Source of the DNA: Pseudoips prasinana
Taxonomy: Eukaryota; Arthropoda; Insecta; Lepidoptera; Nolidae
DNA: 64,000 nt
Direction of reading: 5' to 3'
Assembly (NCBI GenBank): GCA_951640165.1
Contig: OX621258.1
Span: 9,509,501 to 9,573,500, forward strand
Each line of letters begins with the position of its first letter. Within the stretch, counting starts at the first letter, position 1. The notes under the pieces are model-generated. The model was not told the origin of the DNA and made no database searches. It saw only the letters and a list, made by a program, of their open reading frames with translations. A program made the position numbers and the translations under genes. Of the stretch, positions 19,890 through 30,354 are shown piece by piece.

Positions 19890-20110
19890 CCTACTCCATC
19901 ATATCAGCCGAAAGACGTCCACTGCTGGACAAAGGCCTCCCCCAGAGAGGATATGCCATAATCGCCACGCTTGGCAGACGGGTTGGCGATCGCAGTAGTG
20001 CTGCCCGTTCTCTGGTATATATTCCCTCGGGACGACATCTACGTCCCCCCACGGGATGAGAGTGGGTGGGCGATATTCTTTGAGGCCGTCACCACAAAGC
20101 CACCATATGA
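19890..20110 (-). mobile_element. RTE-tail short repeat
   Basis: Antisense: ATCAGCCGAAAGACGTCCAC, CATAATCGCCACGCTTGGCA, GGGTTGGCGATCGCAGTAG and GACGACATCTACGTCCCCCC. Confidence 0.6.
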
Positions 20111-20127
20111 ACCTACTTATAATAAAA

Positions 20128-20345
20128 TAAATAAATATATAAAAAGGTTTTTATAAGTAGGTTATACGTAGACTTTAAAAAACCGCTTGTAAATAGTCAG
20201 AACATGTTCGTAGTAATATATAATTCATTTATAATTATTTCTAGGTACATATAGATATTTAGGTACCTACGCGGATTGTAGGAAATAATTTACAATAAGA
20301 TTTATTTTATAACAGTAACGATATTTAGCTAACTTAAATTAAGTT
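20128..20345 (-). repeat. Rep-E copy
   Basis: Plus strand reads AAAAAGGTTTTTATAAG, then GTAAATAGTCAGAACATG and AGATATTTAGGTACC. Sense strand is minus. An opposite-strand copy follows at 20417. Confidence 0.6.
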
Positions 20346-20416
20346 ATTCTCAACTTATACATCTAAATACATACATATTACACGCAGACATAGAACAAAT
20401 AATCGTAAACATCTTC

Positions 20417-20745
20417 GTCATAATAATAATATTGAATTCGTACCTTAATGTAGACAGAACCATTTAGACAATATGTAGTAAAATATAGCTTTAACTATAA
20501 ATTTCGATAATTTAACCTAAACATAATCTCCATGACAATAACTTAATACAAGCTATCTAAATATCATTACTATTATAAAATAAATTTTATAAATGTTTTA
20601 TCCGTGTACCTAAATATCTATAATATGTAACTAGAAATATTGTGTATACCTACTTAAATATATTACTACAAACATGTTCTGACTATTTACAAGCCCTTTT
20701 TTAATGTGAAAAAAACCTTTTTTATTTTATTTTTTATTTATTTTA
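20417..20745 (+). repeat. Rep-E copy, sense
   Basis: Reads AATAACTTAATACAAGC, AAACATGTTCTGACTATTTA and a run of thymines interspersed with A, in the orientation with the presumed 3' tail at the right. Confidence 0.6.
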
Positions 20746-20768
20746 CTAATCACATAAAGATTTGTTCT

Positions 20769-21010
20769 GGGGCTCTACCGGCTAAGTCGCTGAACATCGA
20801 TTTCTTAAATGGCGTACAAATAAATAAAGGTAAAAAATGACACAATCAATCATTAAATCGACTTCCATGAGCACATGTGACGTCATCAATGGTCCAGAAT
20901 CGATTGTGAACGTTGAAGCCAATTTAACGATTGATTAAGTCATTTTTAACCTTTATTTATTTGAATGCCATTGAAAATATCGATGTTCGGTGACTTAGCC
21001 GGTAGAGCGC
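20769..21010. mobile_element. MITE-F, long inverted repeats
   Basis: Arms of about 90 bp: GGCTCTACCGGCTAAGTC at the left and GACTTAGCCGGTAGAGC at the right, then AAATAAATAAAGG against CCTTTATTTATTT. The central GACGTCATCAATGGTCCAGA is shared with the MITE at 63409-63575. Confidence 0.75.
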
Positions 21011-21339
21011 CTGGGTGGGTATCGAACCCACGACCTCTGGCTAGGTAGTCAATGTTACTAACATCTAAACCAACAGGCTAGACAAGTCAGTTGATGTGTG
21101 ATTAATATACTTGTTTTTAAATTATTGCTTAAGATCTAGGCAAAGTGCTAGGCTTAGTAATTAAAACATAAATCTTATAATGCTAATTTAACACATGCCA
21201 GTAAAGCCTTATATATTAGGTATATTAAGAGGTTTTAGCGACGCGCCTTGAAAATGCCTAAGTAAGCTGTGTTTTTAGGGCCCCGTATAAAAATGGTTTT
21301 TATCGTGACGTTTATATGTAAGTAGTACCTATATACATA

Positions 21340-21495
21340 TCACACTAATATTATAAAGGCGAAAGTGTGTTTGTTTGTTACTTCGTCACGTCTAAATGGA
21401 TGGAGCGATTTTAATATGGAGTTAGCTGACACCTTGGATTAATATATAGGCTATAATTTATAAACTTTAACGCGGGTAAAACCGCGGGGCACAAC
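21340..21495 (+). mobile_element. Short non-autonomous Helitron, deleted
   Basis: TCACACTAATATTATAAAGG to AACCGCGGGGCACA, with an internal deletion and loss of the final CTAG. Confidence 0.65.
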
Positions 21496-21640
21496 ATTTT
21501 TTTTAAAGAAACCTCTCGTACTAGGCAATTTAATCCCGGTGTCGCGAGTTCGAGGTACCTACCCTACAAACATAAAATTGACGTACACAAACTACATCCA
21601 GACTCAGAACAACAATTTATTGATCACACAAATAGTTGTA
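21496..21640 (-). mobile_element. SINE-C fragment
   Basis: Antisense body: ACTAGGCAATTTAATCCCGG, ACATCCAGACTCAGAACAAC and TCACACAAATAG. The tRNA-like head is missing. Confidence 0.55.
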
Positions 21641-22261
21641 CTCAATTTAAATTATTATTATAATAATATACCTATGTAATGCCTTTTAACGATTTAATTT
21701 TTCCCACAATATTTTTTTTTATATTTCACCCTGCTTTGGTCGTTTTCTGTTCATTATGTTCTAATCTATACATACACGGGCGAGAAAAGTGTGATACGGT
21801 AAAATGTAGAGTTGTCAGCTTCTTAACCCATATTACTTATGAAACAAAGACGCTATCAAAAATAAAGAGTACGTGACGTACCGCCGAGTTTGAAAGTTTC
21901 AGACCTTCTTTTCAATTTCCAAAGAGTAAAAACCGAGATGAAAATTTAAAAGTGAAGCCGTTTTATATTTAACTGTAATGTTTGCAACCATTCGTGCCAG
22001 CTATTTGGGACCATTCCTAACCAAACAAGTCGTTTTAGATTCTACTGAACGGCGAAGAAATCTCCCAATTTAGAAGAAAAAACAGTCGCAACAACCTTGC
22101 ACTCCATCCCGCTTGTTTTCTTAGTGGCGTGAGCAGAATCCTAATGTTCTGGCGAATGTCCAACAAAAATGTTAAATTAACGTATAGGAGTGGGAAAGAT
22201 TTTTAAGATTACAGGCTACTACCGCCTTGCTAACATTGGGGCACTTATAGACAGGTACCGT
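21641..22261. other. No gene seen
   Basis: About 600 bp not matching any other part of the window. The 65-codon ORF at 21679 has an N-terminal hydrophobic stretch but no other support. Confidence 0.4.
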
Positions 22262-22905
22262 TACCGGCCGCGTTAAAATAGTTTTGGCGTAAAATAGTAA
22301 CAAACATACATTTATACATCTATACTCACAGACTGCTGAAAAGCTGTGTGGTGACGGCGACATATATCAGAATCAGAATATCATCACCCCATCTCATCCC
22401 GTGGGGGGCGTAGAAGTCGACCCGAGGGAATATCTACCAGAGGATGGGCAGCAGCTTCCTTCTGATGACTATGACCATCTTACTGCGATCGCCAACCCGC
22501 CTGCCAAGCGTGGCGATTATGGCATATCCCCCCAAGATGATTCTTGAGGGAGGCTTGTCCAGCAGTGGACTTATTTGGCTGTAATGATGACTCACAGACT
22601 TACGCATCTATATTAGTAGGATGTGTACCTCTAGCGGTTTTGGCAGTGCACGCCGGAATAGCTTGCAGATGGTAGATTTTTTCTACTTACTTGACACTAT
22701 TGTTACACACCACTTAATTTTCATATTTTGGACAATTCATACAATGTTGTTATAAATTGTAGCCTATGTGTTATTCTGATGTATAAGCTGTATTATTGTA
22801 AAGTTTCATTAAAATCCATTCGGTTTTTTTTACGTGAAAGAGTAACAAACATCCATCCATCCATACTTACAAACTTTCGCGTTTATTATATTTGTAGGAT
22901 GACCG
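22262..22905 (-). mobile_element. Helitron interrupted by an RTE-tail element
   Basis: Same family as 12031-12373 (CTCTAGCGGTTTTGGCAGTG, GAAAGAGTAACAAACATCC, CATACTTACAAACTTTCGCG). The interruption is 22335-22589. Confidence 0.7.
22335..22589 (+). mobile_element. RTE-tail element with target duplication
   Basis: 255 bp flanked by the 11-bp repeat ACTCACAGACT (22324-22334 and 22590-22600). It contains GTGGGGGGCGTAGAAGTCG and TGCGATCGCCAACCCGCC and ends CCAGCAGTGGACTTATTTGG plus GTAATGATG. The duplication shows it moved as a discrete unit. A short piece of the same family is at 23045-23092. Confidence 0.75.
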
Positions 22906-23094
22906 CCTAATTAGCTTAATCTCGGAGCATCAGAACAGCTTAACGTACCATTCAAAGGATTTAACGGTATGTAGAGCTGTGTGCCTCGACTGTCATCATC
23001 CGACAGCAATTATTAGGCCATATCATAGGTGCAAGGCAAAAAATATTACCACCCCATTTCATCCCGTAGAAGTCGACCCGAGGGAATAATTTGA

Positions 23095-23352
23095 GGGGCC
23101 TGTTGGCGTTGTTGGCAAATGCTTACTTTTCACGCCGTAGGTCGTGGGTTCGATTCCCACCCAGTACAGATATTTGTGTGCATAAACATATCTGTTTGTC
23201 CTGAGTCTGTGTGTAAAATGTATATAAGTATGTATTTAACAGAAATGTAGTATATCAGTTATCTGGTTTCCATAGTACAATCTTTGTTTGGTTTGGGATC
23301 AGATGCCCGTGTGTAAATAATGAAAGGAGTCCCAAGATATTATTATTATTGC
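23095..23352 (+). mobile_element. SINE-A copy, full length
   Basis: GGCCTGTTGGCGTTGTTGG, GTCGTGGGTTCGATTCCCAC, TTTGTCCTGAGTCTGTGTG and TTATCTGGTTTCCATAG, ending near TATTATTATTATTG. Box B is a perfect match to the consensus. Confidence 0.8.
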
Positions 23353-23660
23353 TTTTGTTCGATAAAATAAAAACACCAATATAAAGAATCTCGTAATTAT
23401 AATTTATAAAATTAATTTCAATTGAAATTATTAAACGCGGTGCTATTTATGATTGCAAGATACTTTGTAGCCTTAGATTCGTCAAAATGTTTTGTTAAAA
23501 TTTCTCGTTATTTTAACGTGTTTTCAAAATTGTCAAAGTGACATTGGCGGTACATGATAAAATTTGATGTTGTCAGCCTCTTAATTATTAAAGATAATAG
23601 ATTTCACTTATTATTACTTATATAAAAATCTCATATAAAACCAACTAACACAGAAGTAAA
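23353..23660. other. No gene seen
   Basis: AT-rich; nothing recognised. Confidence 0.4.
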
Positions 23661-23664
23661 ATAT

Positions 23665-23855
23665 TCTCCGACCATCGGAGACGTTCTCAAGAAAGGCCAG
23701 GTCAGAAGTAGGTCCCCAAAACCAGGGAGCATGTATGAAGAATATAATGACAGTAAACGAGGCAAAAGAGGTGTGCAAAGATCGTGACAAATGAATATCC
23801 GTTGTCTCTGCCTATTCCTCTGGGAAACAGGCGTGAGTCTATGTATACATGTCAT
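23665..23855 (+). mobile_element. LINE-N 3' end
   Basis: ACGTTCTCAAGAAAGGCCAG, ATGTATGAAGAATATAATGA and GAAACAGGCGTGAGTCTATG. 5'-truncated copy. Confidence 0.65.
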
Positions 23856-24194
23856 ACAGAAGTAACTTTATTAAGTGAATTAACGATGAACAATTAATTG
23901 GATTGGACGAACACCCTCGATGCTTCTAAGGCACTACTTGGCCATTCTTAATTGCTACCAATCCCTGAGCAATTCCGTCACTTTAATTGGTAAGATAACC
24001 TTGTTACGGAACCTGAATTAGTACCTACTAATATTGGCCGGAAGTTCACTCGGACCACCCACTGGAAGACAATAAAACTATACAGTGACAGATCTTTTCG
24101 AGTCTTATGTTCTAAGTACTTTGGTTGGAATTAATTAGCTTATTGCATGGTTATATGTCCTTTAACTTATTGACGGTTCAATTTAGGTGTCAGT
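23856..24194. other. No gene seen
   Basis: Unique in the window and somewhat less AT-rich; no ORF or repeat recognised. Confidence 0.4.
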
Positions 24195-25030
24195 TTTTTT
24201 GATAGATAGATAAATAAACTCTTTATTGTATACCTAAAGAAATAATACAAAGCGACAACATACAAATTATTATAGTACTATTGGCGGCCTTATCACAAAG
24301 AGTGATCTCTTCCAGGCAACCTAGGTAGTGAAAGGAGTTCCATAGATGGGGCAGTCACAAGTGTACAAATTACTTTATTATAGGGTACTATTTGTACCAT
24401 AAGTCAAAGTCAAAACATTTATGTGGAATCGTCATTTTTTTTACCCTACCGTGCAGTGCACGACGTGGCAGCTACTGAGAAACACTGCCAGAAAACTCAG
24501 TAGGAATCCTTTTTTAAAATAAAACATACTCAAGATTCATTACAATCATGTCTGTGGACTCAGAACAACTCAATCTCAAGCACTTTTGTCACTAAAACAA
24601 TCAGAAATTTTGTAAGATGCCCTGCTAAACAATTTGACTTTAATAATTATTTTAAACTTATTCGTAGACAATTCTCTAATATCATTGGGAAGTTTCTTGT
24701 AGAATCTTATACATTGCCCCATAAAAGAATTACTTATTTTGTGCAGACGGTTAGTATGCAATATGAGATTATTCTTATATCTAGTATTTACATTATGTGA
24801 ATCGCTCCTTTTACAGAAGGTATCGATATTTTATGCACATATAGTAGGTTTTCATATATATAGTGAGATATACTACCTAAAACTATACGAGGTATGTATA
24901 GTTTTAGGTACTACTTATATGTGTACTAATTAATTAATTAACTAATTAATTATATGTACATTCATAATAATATACGTGTCATTATATGAACTATGTAGTT
25001 TTCAAATAGTGGTCCTTGACAAGTCTTTGG
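24195..25030 (-). mobile_element. LINE-J 3' terminus, split by another LINE
   Basis: The outer parts (24195-24400 and 24890-25030) read in antisense as the end of the 49-kb LINE. They show AACTCTTTATTGTA (from TACAATAAAGAGTT), GGCGGCCTTATCAC, GATCTCTTCCAGGCAACC, and at the right AGACTTGTCAAGGACCAC (antisense). Another LINE (24405-24885) is inserted between them. Confidence 0.65.
24405..24885 (-). pseudogene. LINE C-terminal fragment nested in LINE-J
   Basis: The minus ORF at 24761-24576 reads FMGQCIRFYKKLPNDI and LSTNKFKIIIKVKLFSRA, a C-terminal pattern found in jockey/CR1-group ORF2 proteins. The left edge AAGTCAAAGTCAAAACATTT is the antisense of a common LINE tail. No catalytic domain remains. 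Confidence 0.55.
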
Positions 25031-25229
25031 AATGTATTTAGTTTATTGATCCTGGTGAGACAGATATATAGCACAAACCCTATACTATAACACGATTTGT
25101 TTTTTAAACTGTATTTCATGGATAAAGATTATTACTATTATAATTATTAGTAAGAACATCCCTGTAAAAGACGTGATAGCATAAAGTATGAATGTTTAAA
25201 CCAATACTTGTATCGAAAATTGTCTTTTA

Positions 25230-25665
25230 TTTAATGCAAAATGGGTTTGCGGTAAACCACGATCTCACCTGATGGTAAGTGAAGATGTGGTCTAAGGTGG
25301 ACCGCGCGTGGGTACGCGCGGTCCACCTTAGGTTGGGTTTATTCAAGGTTAGAGTGAACAGGCATCTTAGGTATAAGATGCATGTTCACTCTAACCTTGA
25401 TTAAACCCATGTTATATGAGTCTGGAAACACGTCGTTTGAGAGGTTGTTCCACAGCTTAGCCGTGCGTATGATGAAAGAGGAAGTAAAACGCTTCGTACG
25501 GCATAATGGGATGTCAACAACACAGCGGTGGACAGCCTCCCGACGCCTTGTAGTCCGATGAAAAAAGGGAGATGGAGGGATAAGTTCATTGAGGTCTTGA
25601 GCACATTCTTCATGAAACAGCCTCTAAAAAACCGATAAGCTTGCAACCTGACGCCGGTGATCCAA
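25230..25665 (-). pseudogene. LINE ORF2 C-terminus with fold-back duplications
   Basis: The minus strand encodes IPPSPFFHRTTRRREAVHRC, then VDIPLCRTKRFTSSFIIRTA and KLWNNLSNDVFPDSYNMGLI, a conserved C-terminal region of a lepidopteran jockey-superfamily LINE. The 3' UTR reads toward TGGTTTACCGCAAACCC (antisense GGGTTTGCGGTAAACCA). Two hairpins (25292-25331 and 25334-25409) interrupt it at the coding/UTR junction. Truncated and dead. Confidence 0.6.
25292..25409. repeat. Two adjacent hairpins with 4-nt loops
   Basis: First: CTAAGGTGGACCGCGCGT, loop GGGT, perfect 18-bp complement. Second: 36-nt arms (25334-25369 and 25374-25409) with two mismatches and loop GGTA. Each looks like a snap-back copy of LINE sequence. 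Confidence 0.85.
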
Positions 25666-26008
25666 GTTTTGCAGCTTTTTACATATACCTACTTTTTACG
25701 TATATATATATACTGTATATCACAAACGAATATCTTTGAAAAACCTAGGAATCGCACCGCGCACATAGAAATAGACGAGTAAAACACGACCGCTTTGTTT
25801 ATCATATTATTACATTCTTTCACTTAATGTATTTTTTATTGATATTTTTATTATGTAAAGCACATCGTTACACAAGTTGAACAATGGTGTTTTGAATATC
25901 TTGGCACGATTCACGATTCTTATTTCTGATAAAATAGCGAAGTATGATCCTTCAGACACCATAGTGTATACCCGATCAGCAATCGGATCGCTTCTTTGCG
26001 TATTAAAG
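25666..26008. other. No gene seen
   Basis: AT-rich; nothing recognised. Confidence 0.4.
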
Positions 26009-26009
26009 T

Positions 26010-26200
26010 TTGGCGCAGCCGCCTCGTGTTTCGGGTTCGATTCCCGCGCCGGACAACTATTTGTGGGACCTGTAAATAGTTGTTCGGAGTCTGGATGTAA
26101 TTTGTGTCAGTAGTTTTTATATTATATGTCTGTAGAGTGTCCTGGGACACAGGTATTAGATTCCCAAATGCGGGTGGTGTCTTTAATATAATACATATAT
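26010..26200 (+). mobile_element. SINE-C copy
   Basis: TTGGCGCAGCCGCCTCG, GGGTTCGATTCCCGCGCCGG, GTTCGGAGTCTGGATGTAAT and GGTGGTGTCTTTAATATA. The head is shortened. Confidence 0.65.
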
Positions 26201-26205
26201 TTGGG

Positions 26206-28768
26206 CTAGGGTTGTAACGGAGGCCTCTTAGCGGAGGCGGAGGCGGATGCGAAGGTGAAAGTGGATGTGAAAAATAGTATTTTATGAGTAATATTAATAT
26301 TTTTTTAATCTCAATAAATGAAGAATGAGCTGAAAGTGGGGCAATTTCAATTTGAATTCACGGAGAAGGACGGACTCTTTATGATGAACTCCATTTTCAA
26401 GAAGCCGGATTACCGCAAATGGACCTTGGTAAGCCCCAAAGGTAAAACAAAAACGAGATAGTATAGACTTTATTTTGTCGACGATAAAACAGATGTTCAA
26501 TGACCTCTTTGTGATAAATACGGTTAAAAGCGCGAGCGAGCACAGGCGGGGCTCATTGAACCTTAATGTCAAGCTCCAGAGGTCTCGACTCATAAAGTCT
26601 ATGGTCCGACCTTTACTCATCCACGTCGATAACCCGGAACCCTTTCAGCTCAAACTGCAAAACCGAGTAGAGTCATACCACGACAGGTTCGTAGAAGCTA
26701 TCCATACGGCTGAGTCTTTAAGGCCCGCCGTACAAACAGAACCAAAAAGATCTCCGACTCAACCCTGCAGCTAAAGGAAGAAAGACGGTAAATGGTTTTG
26801 ACATCCTCTGATGATGCTACCAGATACCGGCAGCTCAACAGACAGATTTCAAAGTCTTTGACTCGCGACACGCGCCCAATTAATAAAAATGTATTAAGAA
26901 GCCATCGAGTGGAACAAAGGCTCTAAAGTGTTAGGAAGAGAACTGTCTCTTGCGCAAAGCCAACTGACGAAGCTGAAGACTGAGGATGGCAGAATCGTCA
27001 CGTCTAGACCTGAGTTGCTGGGAGAGATCGAAAGGTTCTATGGACAGCTGTATACGAGAACCCAGTTACCTGTCGATAGTTGTGCCTCAGATCCCAGAGC
27101 ACGACTAACCCGACACTTCACCGAAGACATCGTGGACATCAGCATGTGCTAGATAAGAATCCCTCTCAAACAGCTTAAGAACAACAAGGCGCCTAGTGAT
27201 GATGGAGTTACGGCAGAGCTAGCTGTTCTACGGGCCCTTCAGATGTTATTGAACTCCGTCATACTAGAAGGTCAAACGCCACAAGTATGGCACAGAGGTG
27301 TGGCGGTGCTCTTCTTTAAAGGAGACGAAAAACCCTCTTGAAGAATTACAACCCATCACAATGCTTAGCCATGTTTACAAGTTGTTTTCGAGAGTCATTA
27401 CGAATCGTCTCGCACGCAGGTTTGACGACTACCAGCCTCCCGAACAATCCGGATTACATAAAGGCTTTAGTACCATAGACTACATAAATAAGACCGAAGA
27501 GTATAACCAGCCATTATGCTTAGTGTTTATAGACTATGAAAAAGTCTTTGATGCGATCAAAACCTGAGCCGTACTGAGGTCTCTCCAAAAATGCCAAATC
27601 GACTACCGGTATATCGAGGTGTTAAAGTGTTTATATGAAAACGCCACTATGTCAGTGCGACTCCCGGACCAGAACTCGGAACCTATCCACTTGCAGCGAG
27701 GTGTGAGACAGGGAGATGTTATATCTCCGAAACTGTTCACCGCTGCATTGGAAGATGTCTTCAAGCTTTTGGACTGGGAAGGCTTTGGCATCAATGTCAA
27801 TGGCGAGTACATCACCCACCTTCGATTTTCCGACAATATAGTAGTCATGGCTGAGACCCTAGAAGACCTCGGTACAATTCTCAATAGACTCAGGATAGTC
27901 TCTCAACAAGTGGGTCTGAAAATTAACATGGATAAGACGAAAATGATGTCGAACATCCATGTTGCACCCACTCTACTTAAGGTTGGAGAATGCACTCGAA
28001 GATGTAGAAAACTATATTATTTATCTAGGACAGATCATCCAACTAGATAGGTCCAACTTCGAAAAGGAGGTCAATCATAGAATCCAACTCGGCTGGTCAG
28101 CGTTCGGGAAGCTAGTTAATATCTTCTCGACCCAAATACCGCAGTGTCTCAAGTCGAAAGTCTTCAACCAGTGTGTGTTGCCTGTGATGACTAATGGAAC
28201 AGAGACGTCATCGCTCACTATGGGTCTTATCAGGCGGCACAAGGTCACCGAAAGAGCAATGGAAAGGGCTATGCTTGGAGTTTCCCTGCGACATCGAATC
28301 AGTAATGCTGAGGTCCGCAGGCAAACCAAAGTAACCGACTTAACCCGAAGAATTGCCAAGCTGAAGTGACAGTGGGCAGGGCACATAGCTCGTAGAGCCG
28401 ACGGCCGCTGGGGCAGAAAGGTTCTCGTGGCGAACTCGACCCGGATGACCTTGTGCGTGTTGCTGGAAGTCGCTGGATGCCGATAGCGTAAGACCAGCAA
28501 TCGTGGATATCTTTGGGGGAGGCTTTTGTCCAGCAGTGGGCGTCATTCGGCTGATATGATGATGATGATGACAAAGGCGAAATTGATGCCAAAGGCATTC
28601 TCTGCCAGTCGACCTTTGGGTGATGCAGAGATATATGATTATGCCGTAAATAAACCTCCGTTATAACTCCGCAAAAAAACAGCGGAGGCGGAGGCGGAGG
28701 CGAAGGTACGATTTCTTGCGGAACTTCCGCAGTAACGGAAGCGGAGGCGAAGATCCGTTACAACCCTT
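26206..28768. mobile_element. Inverted-repeat element (possibly hAT-like) hosting an RTE copy
   Basis: A perfect 13-bp inverted repeat GGGTTGTAACGGA (26209-26221) and TCCGTTACAACCC (28754-28766) bounds the block. Inside each end lie GGCGGAGGCGG-rich tracts. The RTE pseudogene occupies nearly all the interior. No clear 8-bp duplication was found, so the superfamily is a guess. Confidence 0.5.
26290..28575 (+). pseudogene. RTE-like LINE, 5'-truncated and degraded
   Basis: Successive frames encode: the end of an APE-type endonuclease (KPDYRKWTLVSPKGKTK, RGSLNLNVKLQRSRLI); a linker (LTKLKTEDGRIVTSRPELLG); reverse transcriptase pieces (LKQLKNNKAPSDDGVTAEL, YKLFSRVITNRLARRFD, CLVFIDYEKVFDAI, RGVRQGDVISPKLFTAALED); and the C-terminus (LGVSLRHRISNAEVRRQTKV). 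The catalytic box near 27822-27845 reads FSDN instead of FADD, losing an essential aspartate. At least five stops or frameshifts, including TGA at the KLKW position near 28368. It ends CCAGCAGTGGGCGTCATTCG then (GAT)n. An RTE enzyme would reverse-transcribe its own RNA at a nicked target. Confidence 0.8.
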
Positions 28769-28779
28769 AATTTGGGCAC

Positions 28780-29220
28780 AACGTCAAAAAACCGACCTTA
28801 TAGTTCCCACCCTGAGTAGAAGTTTAAATCCCAAAAGGGATGCCTTCTCACAGTTCACTTATAATTTTTTGTTTTCTTGCATTAAAGCAAAGCGTAAGTC
28901 TGATCTCAAAAATGGGAAATCATGAATTTCATAGCCCGGCGGGTCTCAAACCGACACCCTCTACAAATTCCATACACCTATTATTTAGTTTTGGATATTT
29001 TCTTAAGGACCTATATTGTGGACACGGGTCACGATCGCGGTAATATTTTTAGGCAAATCATGAACTTGATTAAACATGATTTACGTCGTTTCGGCATGGA
29101 TTGCAATTTGCACTAGCCGTGGTCGGCAGGAGTACAAATCTCGTAAGTCCAGAAATATTAAGCTATATTCTATGTTCTTCATTACATACTACAGCAAATA
29201 TTATAGTACCCAAGTATGTA
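28780..29220. other. No gene; one shared repeat piece
   Basis: 29005-29115 (GACACGGGTCACGATCGCGG, TTCGGCATGGATTGCAA) matches 48440-48540 in part, on the opposite strand. Otherwise nothing recognised. Confidence 0.4.
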
Positions 29221-29224
29221 CGGA

Positions 29225-29478
29225 AACATAGGGGCACTTTCTATTGCATCACTCTCATAATCCAATGGGACGACTAGCAACACGATCAGAAAGAGGTCAG
29301 GACACAGGACCGAGGGCTTTACATGCTCTAAGAAGCAAGGGTAGACTTCGGGCTGCTACTAAGGAATTTTCTTTACGGAAAATTCCACTAATCACTTTTA
29401 GAGCTAACCCGGAATTTGAACCTAGGACCTCATTATCTGCGGTTAAACACACTACCGCTAGACCAACAAGACATATTT
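29225..29478 (-). mobile_element. SINE-D copy
   Basis: Antisense: GCACTTTCTATTGCATCACT, AGACTTCGGGCTGCTACTAA, GAATTTGAACCTAGGACCTC and CACTACCGCTAGACCAAC. The head is at the right. Confidence 0.65.
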
Positions 29479-29508
29479 ATTGTGTTTAGACGAAGTTATT
29501 TAAATATT

Positions 29509-29924
29509 GTAGGTATAAGAAGTATGTGTGGTGTGACTTTGAGAGACAGAATTCGAAATACTGATGTAAGAGAGCGTTGTGGTGTGAAAGAGGATGTAGT
29601 CACAAAGATTGAAAAAGGCATGCTGAGATGGTTTGGCCATTTAGAAAGAATGAATGAAAGAAGATTGACAAAAGAAGTATACCTGGCCTGTGTGAATGGG
29701 ACAACCGGAAGGGGAAGACCACGTCGAACATTCTCTGACCAAATTGAAGATGTTCTCAAGAAAGGGCAGGTCAGAAGTACCCTAAACCGGTGAGCATGTA
29801 TGAAGAATATAATGACAGTAATCGAGGCAAAAGAAGTATGCAAAGATCGTGACAAATGGAAATCCGTTGTCTCTGCCTACCCCTCTGGGAAACAGGCGTG
29901 AGTCTATGTATGTATGTATGTATG
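29509..29924 (+). pseudogene. LINE-N 3' fragment with 12-bp target duplication
   Basis: Flanked by TATTTAAATATT (29497-29508 and 29925-29936). Codes in one open frame to 29793 for [51 protein letters not shown] and [17 protein letters not shown], the C-terminal region of an endonuclease/reverse-transcriptase LINE. The 3' UTR ends GTGAGTC and (TATG)n. Cleanly 5'-truncated and lacking catalytic domains. Confidence 0.75.
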
Positions 29925-29950
29925 TATTTAAATATTAATGTTATCATCTA

Positions 29951-30290
29951 CTTCTACATATCGTATGGGCCGTAGTTACCCTAGTGTCAGAGTTATCCAA
30001 GCAGCTTAGAAGACCTTTAACCCTTTCCTAGGCAGTGGTCGTATAGTTGCTACCATATTTTGAACTCTATGGGCTTGTAATAAAGTTCAAAACCAATAAA
30101 TTAAAACTATACCTACTGCCTTATAAAGGGTTAACATGGCTTAACGACTGTTATCTTAAGACTAGAACCGGGACCGACAGCTTGACGTGCCCTCGAAGCA
30201 CAGAGAGGCCCAGAAATTAAACCACATTGGCGGTCACCCTTCAATAAATGGACTGCGCGTTTAAGCACTTAACCTGGTTGATAACCTATA
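29951..30290 (-). mobile_element. SINE-5S copy interrupted by a TTAA MITE
   Basis: Antisense: CTAGTGTCAGAGTTATCC, then after the insert CATGGCTTAACGACTGTT, GGGACCGACAGCTTGACG, AATTAAACCACATTGGCGGT and CACCC. The part toward 30290 is the antisense 5S-like head. Confidence 0.6.
30021..30130. mobile_element. piggyBac-like MITE
   Basis: 110 bp between TTAA (30017-30020) and TTAA (30131-30134). Ends CCCTTTCCTAGGCAGTGG and, on the opposite strand, CCCTTTATAAGGCAGTAGG. No ORF. Confidence 0.75.
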
Positions 30291-30354
30291 GACCGGAGAA
30301 AGCAGTTGCAGTAGTAAACAACAGATAGCTGTGAGCGCTCTATATTATTATATA

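Larger units (their letters stand above)
20375..21090 (-). mobile_element. SINE-B2 interrupted twice
   Basis: The left part (AACAAATAATCGTAAACATC) and right part (GGGTATCGAACCCACGACC, AACATCTAAACCAACAGG) belong to one antisense SINE-B2. A Rep-E copy (20417-20745) and a MITE (20769-21010) lie inside. Confidence 0.6.

Noticed and set aside
23631..23855. Minus-strand 74-codon ORF
   Set aside because: Antisense of the LINE-N 3' end; similar shadow ORFs occur at its other copies.
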